Shown here: piece by piece, positions 27,288 to 35,198 of the stretch
How the letters are laid out: every line of letters begins with the position of its first letter
How positions within the stretch are numbered: the first letter of the stretch is position 1
Made by a program: the position numbers and the translations under genes
NCBI GenBank assembly: GCA_002070505.1
Contig: MWDJ01000004.1
Location: 132,695 to 196,694 of the forward strand
DNA length: 64,000 nucleotides
From: Bacteroidetes bacterium ADurb.Bin145
GTDB lineage: Bacteria; Bacteroidota; Bacteroidia; Bacteroidales; VadinHA17
Direction: 5' to 3'
Notes under the pieces: generated by a model
Told to the model about the DNA's origin: nothing
The model's database searches: none
Seen by the model: the letters and a program-made list of their open reading frames with translations, nothing else

Positions 27288-28532
27288 GTGAAAAACAATT
27301 TTCTGAGTGATTTCCCCGGATATGCTGAGCTGAAAAAGCAGATGAACGGGAAACAGTTACCAGTGTTCAGGGAAGCTAACTGCCATATTCACACTCCATA
27401 TTCTTTCAGTGCATTCGATGGTATGCAAACGATATTCTCAATGGCTGAAGAGGAAAAAATATCGGTCCTGGGAATAAATGATTTCTTTGTTACTGATGGT
27501 TATGAGTCATTCCATGACGGATGCCTCAGATACAATATCTTTCCGCTTTTCAATATTGAGTTCATCGGATTGATGAGGGAAGAGCAGAAGAAAGGGATCC
27601 GGATTAATGATCCGAATAATCCCGGCAGGATTTATTTCTGTGGCAAGGGACTTGATTTTCCTTATACCCAGGGATGGATACAAAGGCTGGAACTTAAAAG
27701 GATGAGGAAGAAAAGCCAGGACCAGATGAGGGCAATGATTGATAACCTGAACCGGCTGCTAAGTTCTGCAAACAGTTCATTGAAGCTCACTTATGAGGAT
27801 ATAAAGAAAAGATATGCCCGGAATCTCGTCCGTGAAAGACACCTGGCCAAAGCGATCAGATATCTTGCAGCAGAAAATTATGCAGGAGAGAATGATCAGC
27901 TTGTATTTCTTGAAAAATTATATGGCGGTAAAAAGTCAGGAACAGGTATATCCGATCCTTCCGCACTTGAGAATGAAATAAGGTCCAATCTGCTTAAAGC
28001 AGGAGGAGCCGCTTTTGTTAAAGAAGATGATGAATCCTTCCCCGATCTGAGAAAGATTATCAGGATCATCACAAATGCCGGCGGTATTCCGTGCTATCCG
28101 GTCCTCCTTGATGATCCCTCCGGAAAATGCACTGAATTTGAAAATGATCCGGAAAAACTCCATTTTTCTCTTTCGGATCTGGGTATAGGCAGCATTGAAC
28201 TTATCCCAGGAAGGAATGATCCTTCTGCACTTAAGGAGTTTGTAAAATACTTCGACAAACAGGGCTATCTGGTAACATTCGGAACGGAACACAACACTCC
28301 TGGTATGGTGCCTCTTACAATCTGTGACAGGAACTCCCGGCCCCTGGATGAATCGCTTAAAAGAATTGCATGGAAAGGAGCCTGTGTTATTGCAGCTCAC
28401 CAGTACCTCAGGGCTCATGGACGCCAGGGATATGTTCTTAATGACGGAAAGGTGAGCCGGACTCAGAAGGAGGAACTCTCGGAGCTGGGAAATATCATTA
28501 TCGAATACTTTCTAAATAACAGAAAAAAATGA
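27288..28532 (+). CDS. PHP-domain protein of unknown function
   Basis: A 414-residue protein starting at GTG. The first PHP motif is clear as NCHIHTPYSFSAFDGM (H-x-H). A second region (VLGINDFFVTDGY) carries the Asp of the metal site. TFGTEHNTPGM (E-H) near 335-345 and AAHQYLRAHG near the end supply further His/Glu ligands. The middle is helical and unlike the short histidinol-phosphatase PHP. Known PHP proteins are phosphoesterases, so a phosphosugar or cyclic ester is a fair guess. Its stop codon overlaps the ATG of the aldolase-SDR gene (ATGA), so both are coupled. Confidence 0.7.
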   Translation: MKNNFLSDFPGYAELKKQMNGKQLPVFREANCHIHTPYSFSAFDGMQTIFSMAEEEKISVLGINDFFVTDGYESFHDGCLRYNIFPLFNIEFIGLMREEQKKGIRINDPNNPGRIYFCGKGLDFPYTQGWIQRLELKRMRKKSQDQMRAMIDNLNRLLSSANSSLKLTYEDIKKRYARNLVRERHLAKAIRYLAAENYAGENDQLVFLEKLYGGKKSGTGISDPSALENEIRSNLLKAGGAAFVKEDDESFPDLRKIIRIITNAGGIPCYPVLLDDPSGKCTEFENDPEKLHFSLSDLGIGSIELIPGRNDPSALKEFVKYFDKQGYLVTFGTEHNTPGMVPLTICDRNSRPLDESLKRIAWKGACVIAAHQYLRAHGRQGYVLNDGKVSRTQKEELSELGNIIIEYFLNNRKK

Positions 28533-30505
28533 AGAAAGAGATCAGGGAACTGATAGATATTTCGAGGTTTTATGGAGCCGGGAAGGATTTCGTGATCGCC
28601 GGAGGAGGAAATTCATCATACAAGGATGATGAAACCTTATGGATCAAGGCAAGCGGAGAACCGCTTGCTGAACTTACCGAAGAAAGCCTGGTAGCCCTTA
28701 AAAGGTCAAAGCTTCGTGAGATCGCAGCTAAAGACTATTCCGAGGATCCGGTGATAAGGGAAGAGCAGGTTAAAAATGACCTTACCAGTTCCATTATTGA
28801 CCCGTCGAAGAATAAGAGGCCGTCGGTTGAGACATCGCTTCATGAGTTGATAAGGTATAAATTCATCGTTCATCTGCATCCGTCAATTGTCAACGGTGTG
28901 CTATGCAGCAGAAACGCAAAACATATGATCTCTGATCTCTTCGGTGAAGAAGCACTGTTTGTTCCATATACAGATCCGGGGTACACCCTTTTCAAGAAAC
29001 TTGAAAGTGAAATCGAAAAATACCGTGGCAGATTTCACTGTGACCCGAAGATGATCTTTCTCGAAAACCATGGAGTATTTGCTGGTTCAGATTCCTGTGA
29101 TGAAATAAGAATTATTTACCAGACCATAATATCGGGTATTTCTGCCAGGGTCAACCCGGTAAGTGAAATCCGGGATTTACCTCTCAATCCCTTGGTCCTC
29201 AAAGTACTGCCGGCAATGAGAATGCTCCTCACCGATGAAAAGACAAAGGTCATAAGATCCCGTCATAATTCCCTTATTGCAAAATATTATGTCAATCAGC
29301 AGGAGTTTCACAAAATCTCCCTTCCTCTTATTCCTGATATTATTGTCTACTGCAAAACAAGATACCTTTATGTTGAACAATCAACTACAGCCGAAAGGAT
29401 AATCGAATCGCTGAAGACTCAACTGCCAAGGTTTAAAAATGAATACGGCTATCTGCCAGGGATAATAGTAATTAAAGATCTTGGGATATTTGCTGTTGAA
29501 GATAATTATAAAGCTGCAGAGACCGCTCTCGATGTCTATGAAGATCTGATATTGATAAGTCATTATGCGCTCCAATGCGGTGGAATTAAATTCCTGACAC
29601 CCGAGCAGACTGATTTCATTGATAAATGGGAGGTCGAGAATTACAGGAGGAAAGCAGGCCTGTCACAGGCAGGCAGCAACAGGATGGAGAACAAAATAGC
29701 AGTTGTGACAGGAGGGGCGCAGGGATTCGGGGCCGGCATAGCAGAAGCTCTTTTCAATCTCAGTGTGAACATTGTTATTGGCGACGTAAATGAAGAAGCA
29801 GGAAATGATTTCGTGAACAACCTTAATAAATCCGGAACTCTGAAGTCAAAAGCAGTGTTTGTTAAAACCGATGTATCCGATCCCGCCTCGGTTAAAGAAC
29901 TCATAGACAAAACTGTCAGTGAGTTTGGCGGATTGGATCTTATGATAAGCAATGCCGGTATCCTTAAAGCCGGAGGCCTTGATGAAATGGATCCTGATGC
30001 TTTCGTGAAAAGCACCAATGTCAATTATAACGCTTATTTCTACTGTGCCAAATATGCTTCGGAAATCATGAAGATCCAGAACCTGGAGAAACCAGATTAT
30101 TTCGCCGATATTGTGCAGATCAATTCAAAATCAGGACTGAGAGGCAGCAAAAAGAATTTTGCATATTCAGGCGGCAAGTTCGGAGGGATAGGACTGACAC
30201 AATCTTTTGCCCTGGAACTGGCGCCCTACCGTATAAAGGTCAATTCAATCTGTCCGGGTAACTTCTATGAAGGGCCCCTGTGGTCCGATCCTCAGAATGG
30301 TCTTTTCGTCCAGTATTTAAGGACAGGCAAAGTACCCGGAGCTAAAAGTATTGAAGATGTCAGAAGATATTACGAAGAGCAGGTCCCTATGAAAAGAGGC
30401 TGCAGGCTTGAAGATGTGATAAAAGCATTATTGTATGTGATCGATCAGGAATATGAGACCGGTCAGGCTATCCCGGTTACCGGGGGACAGGTAATGATAA
30501 ACTGA
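28529..30505 (+). CDS. Class II aldolase fused to a sorbitol-6-phosphate-dehydrogenase-like SDR
   Basis: The 658-residue protein is bifunctional. The N-terminal half (about 1-220) is a class II aldolase-like domain with IAGGGNSSYKD, ETSLHELI, IVHLHPS and FLENHGVFAG (Glu and zinc His). A linker domain (about 220-385) resembles the middle of RhaD-type bifunctional aldolases. The C-terminal SDR (about 388-658) has TGGAQGFGAG, SNAGI and the catalytic Ser/Tyr/Lys in INSKSG and YSGGK. Its text (QINSKSGLRGSKKN, KFGGIGLTQSFALELA, MKRGCRLEDV, TGGQVM) strongly recalls SrlD/GutD, the sorbitol-6-phosphate 2-dehydrogenase. It precedes a SorE-like gene by eight bases. Confidence 0.8.
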   Translation: MKKEIRELIDISRFYGAGKDFVIAGGGNSSYKDDETLWIKASGEPLAELTEESLVALKRSKLREIAAKDYSEDPVIREEQVKNDLTSSIIDPSKNKRPSVETSLHELIRYKFIVHLHPSIVNGVLCSRNAKHMISDLFGEEALFVPYTDPGYTLFKKLESEIEKYRGRFHCDPKMIFLENHGVFAGSDSCDEIRIIYQTIISGISARVNPVSEIRDLPLNPLVLKVLPAMRMLLTDEKTKVIRSRHNSLIAKYYVNQQEFHKISLPLIPDIIVYCKTRYLYVEQSTTAERIIESLKTQLPRFKNEYGYLPGIIVIKDLGIFAVEDNYKAAETALDVYEDLILISHYALQCGGIKFLTPEQTDFIDKWEVENYRRKAGLSQAGSNRMENKIAVVTGGAQGFGAGIAEALFNLSVNIVIGDVNEEAGNDFVNNLNKSGTLKSKAVFVKTDVSDPASVKELIDKTVSEFGGLDLMISNAGILKAGGLDEMDPDAFVKSTNVNYNAYFYCAKYASEIMKIQNLEKPDYFADIVQINSKSGLRGSKKNFAYSGGKFGGIGLTQSFALELAPYRIKVNSICPGNFYEGPLWSDPQNGLFVQYLRTGKVPGAKSIEDVRRYYEEQVPMKRGCRLEDVIKALLYVIDQEYETGQAIPVTGGQVMIN

Positions 30506-30513
30506 AAATAAAA

Positions 30514-31776
30514 ATGAGAACCAGGGCAGTCAGGATTTACGGCAAAAGGGATCTCCGGCTTGAGGAATTTGAGCTTCCGCCAATGCAGGATGATGAAATA
30601 CTGGCCCAGGTAATTTCTGACAGCCTGTGCATGTCATCTTACAAGGCTGCCCAGCAGGGCGCTGACCATAAACGGGTACCTGACGATATTGACATCCACC
30701 CTACAATAATAGGGCACGAGTTCTCAGGAATAATTCTTGAAGTCGGGAAAAAATGGCAGCATAAGTTCAGCAGCGGCCAGAAATTCTCGATCCAGCCGGC
30801 AATGGCGCAAACGGGTTCCCTTGATGCTCCCGGATATTCATTCCGTTTTATAGGAGGTGATGCCACGCATATAATAATCCCGGATATTGTGATGGAATCT
30901 GATTGTCTGCTCAGCTACGACGGGGAAGCATTTTTCCCGGCATCACTCTCCGAACCAATGTCTTGTATCATAGGCGCCTTTCAGGCTAATTACCATATTT
31001 CTCCCGGAACTTATGAACACAGGATGGGAATCAAAAAAGGAGGCAAAATGGCTCTGCTGGCCGGTGTTGGTCCAATGGGTCTGGGTGCAATCGATTATGT
31101 GCTTCACCATGAACGAAAACCTGAGCTGCTTGTCGTTACCGATATTGACGAACAAAGGTTATCCAGGGCAGAACGTCTCTTTCCTGTTGAACATGCAAAG
31201 ACCCTGGGAATAAAGCTTTCTTATATAAACACAGGTAAGATGCCTGATCCTGTAAGTCACCTCAGGGAACTTTCAGGAAATACAGGATATGACGATGTGT
31301 TTGTCTTCGCACCTGTAAGATCTGTCATAGAACAGGGTGATGCGATACTTGGATTCGACGGTTGCCTTAATTTTTTTGCCGGGCCTACCGATCCGGATTT
31401 CAAAGCTGAATTCAATTTCTATAATGTGCATTATGCTTCTACTCATATTGTGGGCACTTCAGGAGGCAATACTGATGATATGCGCGAGTCGCTCGACCTG
31501 ATTAGCAAGGGAAAGATTAACCCGGCTGTCATGATCACACATGTAGGGGGACTTGATTCCGTTATTGAAACGACACTCAACCTTCCAAAAATACCTGGGG
31601 GAAAGAAACTTATCTATACGAATATTTCAATGCCTCTTATTGCCCTTGATGATCTTGAGAGATACAAACCGGATGATCCTTTTTATGCAGGCTTGTCCGC
31701 GATTGTGTCTGAGAATGGTTATATATGGTCGGAGAAAGCAGAGAAATACCTGCTGGCCAATGCAAATCCTGTCTGA
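30514..31776 (+). CDS. SorE-like L-sorbose-1-phosphate reductase (zinc-dependent dehydrogenase)
   Basis: A 420-residue medium-chain dehydrogenase. The N-terminus (MRTRAVRIYGKRDLRLEEFE) and DSLCMSSYKAAQQG resemble SorE of sorbose operons, which reduces L-sorbose-1-phosphate to D-glucitol-6-phosphate. Catalytic zinc ligands are visible as Cys39, His68 and Glu69. The four-Cys structural zinc lobe of classical enzymes is absent, as in SorE. The Rossmann part has VGPMGLGAIDYV. It follows the aldolase-SDR fusion by eight bases, and the two together fit the SorE-SorD sequence that ends in fructose-6-phosphate. The substrate is inferred from similarity and context only. Confidence 0.72.
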   Translation: MRTRAVRIYGKRDLRLEEFELPPMQDDEILAQVISDSLCMSSYKAAQQGADHKRVPDDIDIHPTIIGHEFSGIILEVGKKWQHKFSSGQKFSIQPAMAQTGSLDAPGYSFRFIGGDATHIIIPDIVMESDCLLSYDGEAFFPASLSEPMSCIIGAFQANYHISPGTYEHRMGIKKGGKMALLAGVGPMGLGAIDYVLHHERKPELLVVTDIDEQRLSRAERLFPVEHAKTLGIKLSYINTGKMPDPVSHLRELSGNTGYDDVFVFAPVRSVIEQGDAILGFDGCLNFFAGPTDPDFKAEFNFYNVHYASTHIVGTSGGNTDDMRESLDLISKGKINPAVMITHVGGLDSVIETTLNLPKIPGGKKLIYTNISMPLIALDDLERYKPDDPFYAGLSAIVSENGYIWSEKAEKYLLANANPV

Positions 31777-31809
31777 ACTGAAAAGTCAGGAAACATAAAA
31801 AGGGGCAAT

Positions 31810-32751
31810 TCACTTTTTGGTCCTTGCTCTTGCTGAAATAAACTCGTTGGCAAAGGATTCTGAGACATAGTTATTATAGCTGCAGCAGACATCTGTAGCA
31901 AAATCGACAGCAACGGAGATTATCTCGCTCCATTCCGTTTCAGTCAGCTCTGTGAGCTGCTCCGCACGGATCCTTTTTTCAAAGAGCGAGGTAATTACCC
32001 CGGCATTGAAACTGTCACCGGCTCCAATTGTACTGAGAGGAGTAATTTTTTTAACAGGGAATTTCCCGGAGAATGAAGGTGTCCTCACAAACACGCCTTC
32101 CTCATTTGCAGTGTAAATCATACACTTACAATGATTGCTTATTATATTCCAGGTATCATCGGCAGATCCTGTCCCGAAAATATTCCTGAAATCCTGATCC
32201 GATCCTCTTATCAGAGTTGAGATCTCAATGTTATCGATGATAAGAGGCTTTAGTTTAACCAGTTCCGGAATATGTGTTTTACGAAAATTCGGATCGTACA
32301 ACACGATTGCTCCGTTGTCTTTTGCATCACGGATAAAATTCCTGAATCTTCTTCTTATTTCTGTCCAGATCGCATAAAAAGACCCGTACTGGATAATATC
32401 TCCCTTTTTGATCTCAGGTAATTTAATATCAATCCGTTCTGCAGGTTTATTTTTATAAAAAGTATAATGAGCATCATTATTCTCATCAAGGAAAGCCATT
32501 GCAAGTGAAGTGTTCCCTTTCTTAAACCGGTGAACCAGACGAGTGTTTACTCCGTTGTTTTTAAGGAACCTTTCGACAAGTTCACCCACATCATCCTGAC
32601 TGTAATCACTTATAAATGATACAGGCATGCCAATGCGGCCCATTGAAACCAGACTGTTCAGGACAGATCCGCCTGGTTTAGCGGCCTGCGGAGTATCATT
32701 TTTAAAGATAATATCCAGTACAGTCTCTCCTATACCGTAAATCTTTCTCAT
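31810..32751 (-). CDS. PfkB-family carbohydrate kinase
   Basis: The 313-residue sugar kinase of the ribokinase fold opens with GIGETVLDIIF, has AKPGGSVLNSLVSMGR as the sugar-binding loop and TIGAGDSFNAGV as the ATP/anion-hole motif with the catalytic Asp. The lid region fits the fructokinase/ketohexokinase branch, but the sugar is not certain. It is the only gene of the island on the minus strand, tail to tail with the SorE-like gene and divergent from the sorbitol-dehydrogenase-like gene, so it is controlled separately. It could phosphorylate the ketose made by that dehydrogenase. Confidence 0.85.
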   Translation of the reverse strand: MRKIYGIGETVLDIIFKNDTPQAAKPGGSVLNSLVSMGRIGMPVSFISDYSQDDVGELVERFLKNNGVNTRLVHRFKKGNTSLAMAFLDENNDAHYTFYKNKPAERIDIKLPEIKKGDIIQYGSFYAIWTEIRRRFRNFIRDAKDNGAIVLYDPNFRKTHIPELVKLKPLIIDNIEISTLIRGSDQDFRNIFGTGSADDTWNIISNHCKCMIYTANEEGVFVRTPSFSGKFPVKKITPLSTIGAGDSFNAGVITSLFEKRIRAEQLTELTETEWSEIISVAVDFATDVCCSYNNYVSESFANEFISARARTKK

Positions 32752-32860
32752 CGCCTTAAATTTGTGGTTTGATCTGTTTCAGATATTAAAATACACAAAA
32801 AATAACGAAGAATAATAAAACTATCCTGCAAAGTAACATAAAGGATTTGCAATATGATAT

Positions 32861-32868
32861 TATATTTG
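32861..32868 (+). promoter_or_regulatory. Possible -7 box (TATATTTG) for the sorbitol-dehydrogenase-like gene
   Basis: TATATTTG matches TAnnTTTG and lies 21 bases before the start codon. A TTTG occurs upstream at 32846-32849 but its spacing of 11 bases is too short for a -33 box. Confidence 0.35.
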
Positions 32869-32889
32869 TTTGAATTTTAAATTAAACCT

Positions 32890-33930
32890 ATGAAAGCAGT
32901 GGTTCTGACAGGGATAAAGAAAATGGAACTGAGGAATGTTCCCGACCCTGTAATAAAAAATCCGGTAGACGTTAAGATAAAAATGTCTGTAGCAGGCATT
33001 TGCGGATCAGACATTCACTATTACACCTGGGGTAACATCGGTTCTCAGGTCGTTAAATATCCTTTTACTGTCGGGCATGAAGGTTCCGGTGTTATAGTTG
33101 AGACCGGTCCCGCGGTAAAGCATTTAAAGCCAGGTGATAAAGTAGCAATAGACCCTGCCATGCCTTGTTTCGAATGTGATCAGTGTCTTTCCGGCCGGTC
33201 GCATACCTGCAGGAAACTGAAGTTCCTCGGCTGCCCTGAACAGGCTGAAGGATTATTGTCCGAATACATAGTAATACCTGAAACAAGCTGTATTAAACTG
33301 CCGGACAATCTTACTCTTGACCAGGGAGCATTATCCGAACCGCTTTCCATAGGGCTTTATTCGGTAAGAAAATCAGGTGATATAAAGGGGAAGAATATTG
33401 GAATACTGGGATTTGGCCCGATAGGCATGAGTGTATTTCTAACAGCCAGGGCTGAAGGTGCCAAAGCGGTCTATGTAACTGATAAATTACCCGATCGTCT
33501 GGCTGTAGCTGCCAGGGAAGGTGCCACGTGGACAGGCAATCCACTCAAAGATGATGTTGTGAGTGAAATAAACAAAAGAGAACCCCTGGGACTTGATGTA
33601 GTTTTCGAATGCTGCGGTCAGCAGGAAGCAGTCGATCAGGCTGTCGAGATAATGAAACCCGGAGGTAAAATTATTGTTGTCGGTATCCCTGATCTGGAGA
33701 ACTGGCTCATAAAGGTCGACAGGACAAGAAGATATGAGAATACTATCCTGTTCATCAGGAGACAGGTTGATTCTGTTGAGCCGGTGGTTGAGATGATGAA
33801 ATCAGGCAGGATCAATACGATAAACATGGTAACCCACCGTTTCCCACTTGAAAAGACCGGAGAAGCTTTCGACTTTGTGGCTGACTACCGCGACGGAGTC
33901 ATGAAGGCTGTGATTGATATAGGGCAATAA
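32890..33930 (+). CDS. Sorbitol/L-iditol 2-dehydrogenase-like polyol dehydrogenase
   Basis: A 346-residue zinc medium-chain dehydrogenase of the sorbitol/xylitol dehydrogenase group. Catalytic zinc ligands are Cys38, His63 and Glu64 (ICGSDIHYYTWG and VGHEGSG). Structural zinc cysteines lie at 93, 96, 99 and 107 (CFECDQCLSGRSHTC). The NAD site is GFGPIGMS. Such enzymes oxidise polyols at C2: sorbitol to fructose, L-iditol to L-sorbose, xylitol to xylulose. Together with the nearby kinase and SorE-like reductase this suggests a route from a hexitol. A short GC-rich repeat begins right at the stop codon. Confidence 0.85.
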   Translation: MKAVVLTGIKKMELRNVPDPVIKNPVDVKIKMSVAGICGSDIHYYTWGNIGSQVVKYPFTVGHEGSGVIVETGPAVKHLKPGDKVAIDPAMPCFECDQCLSGRSHTCRKLKFLGCPEQAEGLLSEYIVIPETSCIKLPDNLTLDQGALSEPLSIGLYSVRKSGDIKGKNIGILGFGPIGMSVFLTARAEGAKAVYVTDKLPDRLAVAAREGATWTGNPLKDDVVSEINKREPLGLDVVFECCGQQEAVDQAVEIMKPGGKIIVVGIPDLENWLIKVDRTRRYENTILFIRRQVDSVEPVVEMMKSGRINTINMVTHRFPLEKTGEAFDFVADYRDGVMKAVIDIGQ

Positions 33931-33951
33931 GGCGTTACGGCGTTACGGCGT
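33928..33951 (-). repeat. Dispersed taacgcc-type repeat, second copy
   Basis: GGCGTTACGGCGTTACGGCG starts next to the stop codon of the polyol dehydrogenase gene. It is the reverse complement of the units seen at 22190-22270 between the E2 and E1 genes. Confidence 0.75.
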
Positions 33952-34245
33952 GATGTCTTTATACCACTTATATCAGAGAGTCAGAACCGCCCATCAGGCA
34001 TACTCTTTAAATATCTGTTTTTTCTCAATCCGGCTGATGGTATCACCTGATAATTAATGAAAAGAACTGAAGAAATCTGAGAAAGACATCCAATACTTCT
34101 GATAAGCTTCCAGAATTTAAGTTCACAAAAGATACCTGATATCAGGGAAATTTTGTAACTTTATTAATTGTTATCACTTAAAACTGACCGGTCATTATGA
34201 CTGTTTTCAAGGGAGAATTGTCAGAAACTATCATAAATAAATATT
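33931..34245. other. Intergenic region before the ribokinase gene
   Basis: About 315 bases without a gene. It holds the short GGCGTTAC repeat at its left end and a perfect 12-base palindrome at 34135-34146, about 100 bases before the ribokinase start. I see no RNA gene or convincing ORF in the rest. Confidence 0.6.
34135..34146. promoter_or_regulatory. Palindrome CCTGATATCAGG, possible operator
   Basis: A perfect 12-base palindrome in the ribokinase leader. A similar half, ACCTGATAAT, occurs about 90 bases upstream. Operator function is a guess. Confidence 0.25.
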
Positions 34246-35145
34246 ATGAGCAAGATCTTAGTTATCGGAAGTTCCAACACTGATATGGTGATCAAGACCG
34301 GAAAGCTGCCTGAAGCAGGTGAAACTATTCTTGGTGGAACATTTCTTATGAATCCCGGAGGAAAAGGTGCAAATCAGGCAGTTGCTGCAGCCAGGCTGGG
34401 AGGCAAGGTAACATTTATTACCAAAAGCGGTAAGGACCTGTTCGGCAACCAGATAATAGCCTCTCTTAAAAAAGAAGGGATAAATACAAAATATATAATA
34501 CAGGACGAAGAACTGCCATCTGGTATTGCACTTATAACTGTTGATTCCCGGGGAGAGAACAGCATTGTTGTTGCTCCGGGTTCAAATTCAAATTTGTTTG
34601 CAGGAGACATACCTTCGGACCTTCTCAGCCCGGGTAAATTTGCCATTTTGCTGCTTCAGCTTGAAATACCGATGATGACAGTCGAATATGCGGCTTTAAC
34701 GGCTGCTGAGAACGGGATAAAGGTCATCTTCAATCCTGCCCCGGCGCAGCACCTGAGAGATTATCTGCTTCGCCATATATACCTTATCACTCCTGATGTA
34801 ACTGAAACTGAAATAATTACAGGCATCAAAGTCAGGAATGAATCGACGGCTGAAACAGCAGCCAAGTATTTCATGAGCAAAGGTGTGAAAAATGTTATAA
34901 TAACTATGGGAGCTGCAGGAGCTTATTTAAGATCAACATCATTCTCAGGTATGGTCCCCGGTGTCAGGGTGGAGGCTGTCGATACAACTGCTGCAGGAGA
35001 TGTATTCAACGGTGCTCTTGCTGTAGCTATAGCTGAAGGGAAAGATCTCAGGGATGCCGTCATATTTGCAAATAAGGCTGCAGCGATATCTGTAACGCGG
35101 CTTGGAGCCCAGGCTTCAGCACCTTATCGTAACGAGATAAAATAA
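34246..35145 (+). CDS. rbsK: Ribokinase
   Basis: A 299-residue PfkB-family kinase. The opening ILVIGSSNTDMVIKTGKLPEAGE, the sugar-binding NPGGKGANQAVAAARLGG and the catalytic DTTAAGDVFNGALAVAIAEG are near-textbook ribokinase motifs, and the length is standard. It would phosphorylate ribose or a related aldose or ketose to the 5-phosphate. It is followed after 53 bases by the sialate O-acetylesterase-like gene, so the two may form a unit separate from the E2/E1 operon. No ribose transporter is present in the window. Confidence 0.88.
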   Translation: MSKILVIGSSNTDMVIKTGKLPEAGETILGGTFLMNPGGKGANQAVAAARLGGKVTFITKSGKDLFGNQIIASLKKEGINTKYIIQDEELPSGIALITVDSRGENSIVVAPGSNSNLFAGDIPSDLLSPGKFAILLLQLEIPMMTVEYAALTAAENGIKVIFNPAPAQHLRDYLLRHIYLITPDVTETEIITGIKVRNESTAETAAKYFMSKGVKNVIITMGAAGAYLRSTSFSGMVPGVRVEAVDTTAAGDVFNGALAVAIAEGKDLRDAVIFANKAAAISVTRLGAQASAPYRNEIK

Positions 35146-35198
35146 TATCCTGATATTTCTATCTAATTTATTACCAAACAACTTTTAAATTAATAATT

